Positions 63,531-64,000 of a stretch of DNA of 64,000 bases are shown here, in pieces. The stretch covers positions 124,001-188,000 of the forward strand of contig CAVOXF010000002.1 in the NCBI GenBank assembly GCA_963700375.1, read 5' to 3'. Below the pieces are notes generated by a model. It was given only the letters and a program-made list of their open reading frames with translations, had not been told where the DNA came from and did no database searches. The translations under genes were made by a program, and so were the position numbers. Position 1 is the first letter of the stretch; each line of letters opens with the position of its first letter. The DNA comes from JAHEEL01 sp963700375. GTDB taxonomy: Bacteria; Actinomycetota; Acidimicrobiia; Spongiisociales; UBA5794.

Positions 63531-64000
63531 TCATCGTTCGACGGGGAATCCGACGATGCTTCCCCACTCAGTCCAGCTGCCGTCGTACACCCGCACGTGT
63601 GAAACGCCGAGCAGCCGTGTCAGGATGAACCAGGCGAGCGAGCCGCGGTGGCTGAGACGGCAGTAGGTGACGATGTCGACGTCCTCCATGACTCCCACAG
63701 CTTCGAAGCGTTCGCGCAATTCATCGGGCGGCAGCAGTGTCCCCGTCTCGGTCAGGACGTGGTCGACGAACAGGTTGCGTGCTCCGGGTATGTGGCCACC
63801 CCGTTCTGCTCCGTGATCGAAGGCCAGCCAGGGTGGGGAGACACGTTCGCCTCGATACTCCTCGGGTGAGCGCATATCGATAAGCAGCGGGCCGTCGGGG
63901 CCAAGACCCGCTCGTACCTCATCTCGTCCGATTCGCGGGCCGAAGTCAACTTCACCGGCCGCAATATCACCGACGCTCGCCTCGGGGACTTCGGTTGTGA
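63531..64000 (-). CDS. Rhodanese-family sulfurtransferase, C-terminal part (gene runs off the window)
   Basis: At least 156 residues are visible; the start lies beyond base 64000. The frame is open to the edge (GDIAAGEVDFGPRIG, then PLLIDMRSPEEYRGE). The catalytic loop is VTYCRLSHRGSLAWFIL with the sulfur-carrying cysteine, followed by VRVYDGSWTEWGS, which ends two-domain thiosulfate or 3-mercaptopyruvate sulfurtransferases. No functional link to the neighbouring aldolase is evident. Confidence 0.88.
   Translation of the reverse strand, partial: TTEVPEASVGDIAAGEVDFGPRIGRDEVRAGLGPDGPLLIDMRSPEEYRGERVSPPWLAFDHGAERGGHIPGARNLFVDHVLTETGTLLPPDELRERFEAVGVMEDVDIVTYCRLSHRGSLAWFILTRLLGVSHVRVYDGSWTEWGSIVGFPVER

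Noticed and set aside
1..64000. Integrated mobile element or prophage
   Set aside because: No integrase, transposase, phage structural gene, tRNA-end attachment site or terminal repeats were found.

Overview
The window is high-GC DNA with tightly packed genes, many ATGA or GTGA stop/start overlaps and clear Shine-Dalgarno sites. It looks actinobacterial: Fur-KatG, GlnD/GlnK/Amt, Actinobacteria-type SDR and regulator families. Two substrate-binding lipoproteins carry threonine-rich TTTTAA-type linkers after the lipobox, a style I associate with Acidimicrobiia. That placement is inference. I see no rRNA, tRNA, CRISPR array, insertion sequence or prophage.

Layout. 0.4-3.2 kb: Fur repressor and KatG catalase-peroxidase, flanked by two copies of an unexplained 52-bp repeat. 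3.7-4.55 kb: decayed genes (a permease/Usp fusion and an SDR). 4.55-11.6 kb: TetR-SDR pair with a palindromic operator, DUF1801, alkyl sulfatase, a frameshifted SDR-adenylate cyclase fusion, and a RmlD-like reductase. 11.7-15.9 kb: nitrogen sensing (glnD, glnK, amt). 16.1-20 kb: a diguanylate cyclase, a 6PGDH-like enzyme and decayed AraC/MFS genes. 20-30 kb (minus strand): branched-chain-type ABC transporter followed by AhpD-like, phosphatase, PPDK-like and Tm-1-like genes. 30.3-43 kb (plus strand): VOC protein, two CoxMSL-type molybdenum hydroxylases, a PEP-utilizing His-domain protein, a GntR regulator, an HPr-kinase-like ATPase and a cyclase-family hydrolase. 43-56.6 kb: a sugar or cyclitol catabolic locus (epimerase, creatininase-family hydrolase, Zn dehydrogenase, SDR, GH88-like, old-yellow-enzyme-like) and a second ABC transporter with a TauE-like permease. 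56.6-64 kb: broken LacI regulator, broken OsmC, a hydroxyacid dehydrogenase, LhgO-like oxidase, DMT exporter, KDG kinase, KDPG aldolase and the end of a rhodanese.

How the genes work together. Two catabolic islands sit side by side. The 20-43 kb island is tied together by three copies of the palindrome ATAATCGATTAT, placed before the AhpD-like operon, between the ABC and VOC/CoxMSL operons, and before the PEP-utilizing operon that encodes the GntR protein. It pairs uptake and hydroxylation of an unknown, perhaps aromatic or heterocyclic, substrate with phosphotransfer parts: a PPDK-like protein without its TIM barrel, a lone substrate/His-domain protein like phenylphosphate synthase subunit A, and an HPrK-like ATPase. 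This is the best candidate for an undescribed system. The 43-64 kb island resembles the Thermotoga IolM-IolN-IolO inositol route feeding KdgK and Eda. It carries LacI-type operators (TGCAATCGATTGCA and relatives), two of them lying on start codons.

Caution on sequence quality. At least four otherwise well-preserved genes are broken by single small frameshifts (near 9880 and 10116, 33830, 56913). Some may be assembly errors. The 3.7-4.55 kb, 18.7-20 kb and 57.8-58.1 kb relics show larger deletions or many substitutions and look like true gene decay.
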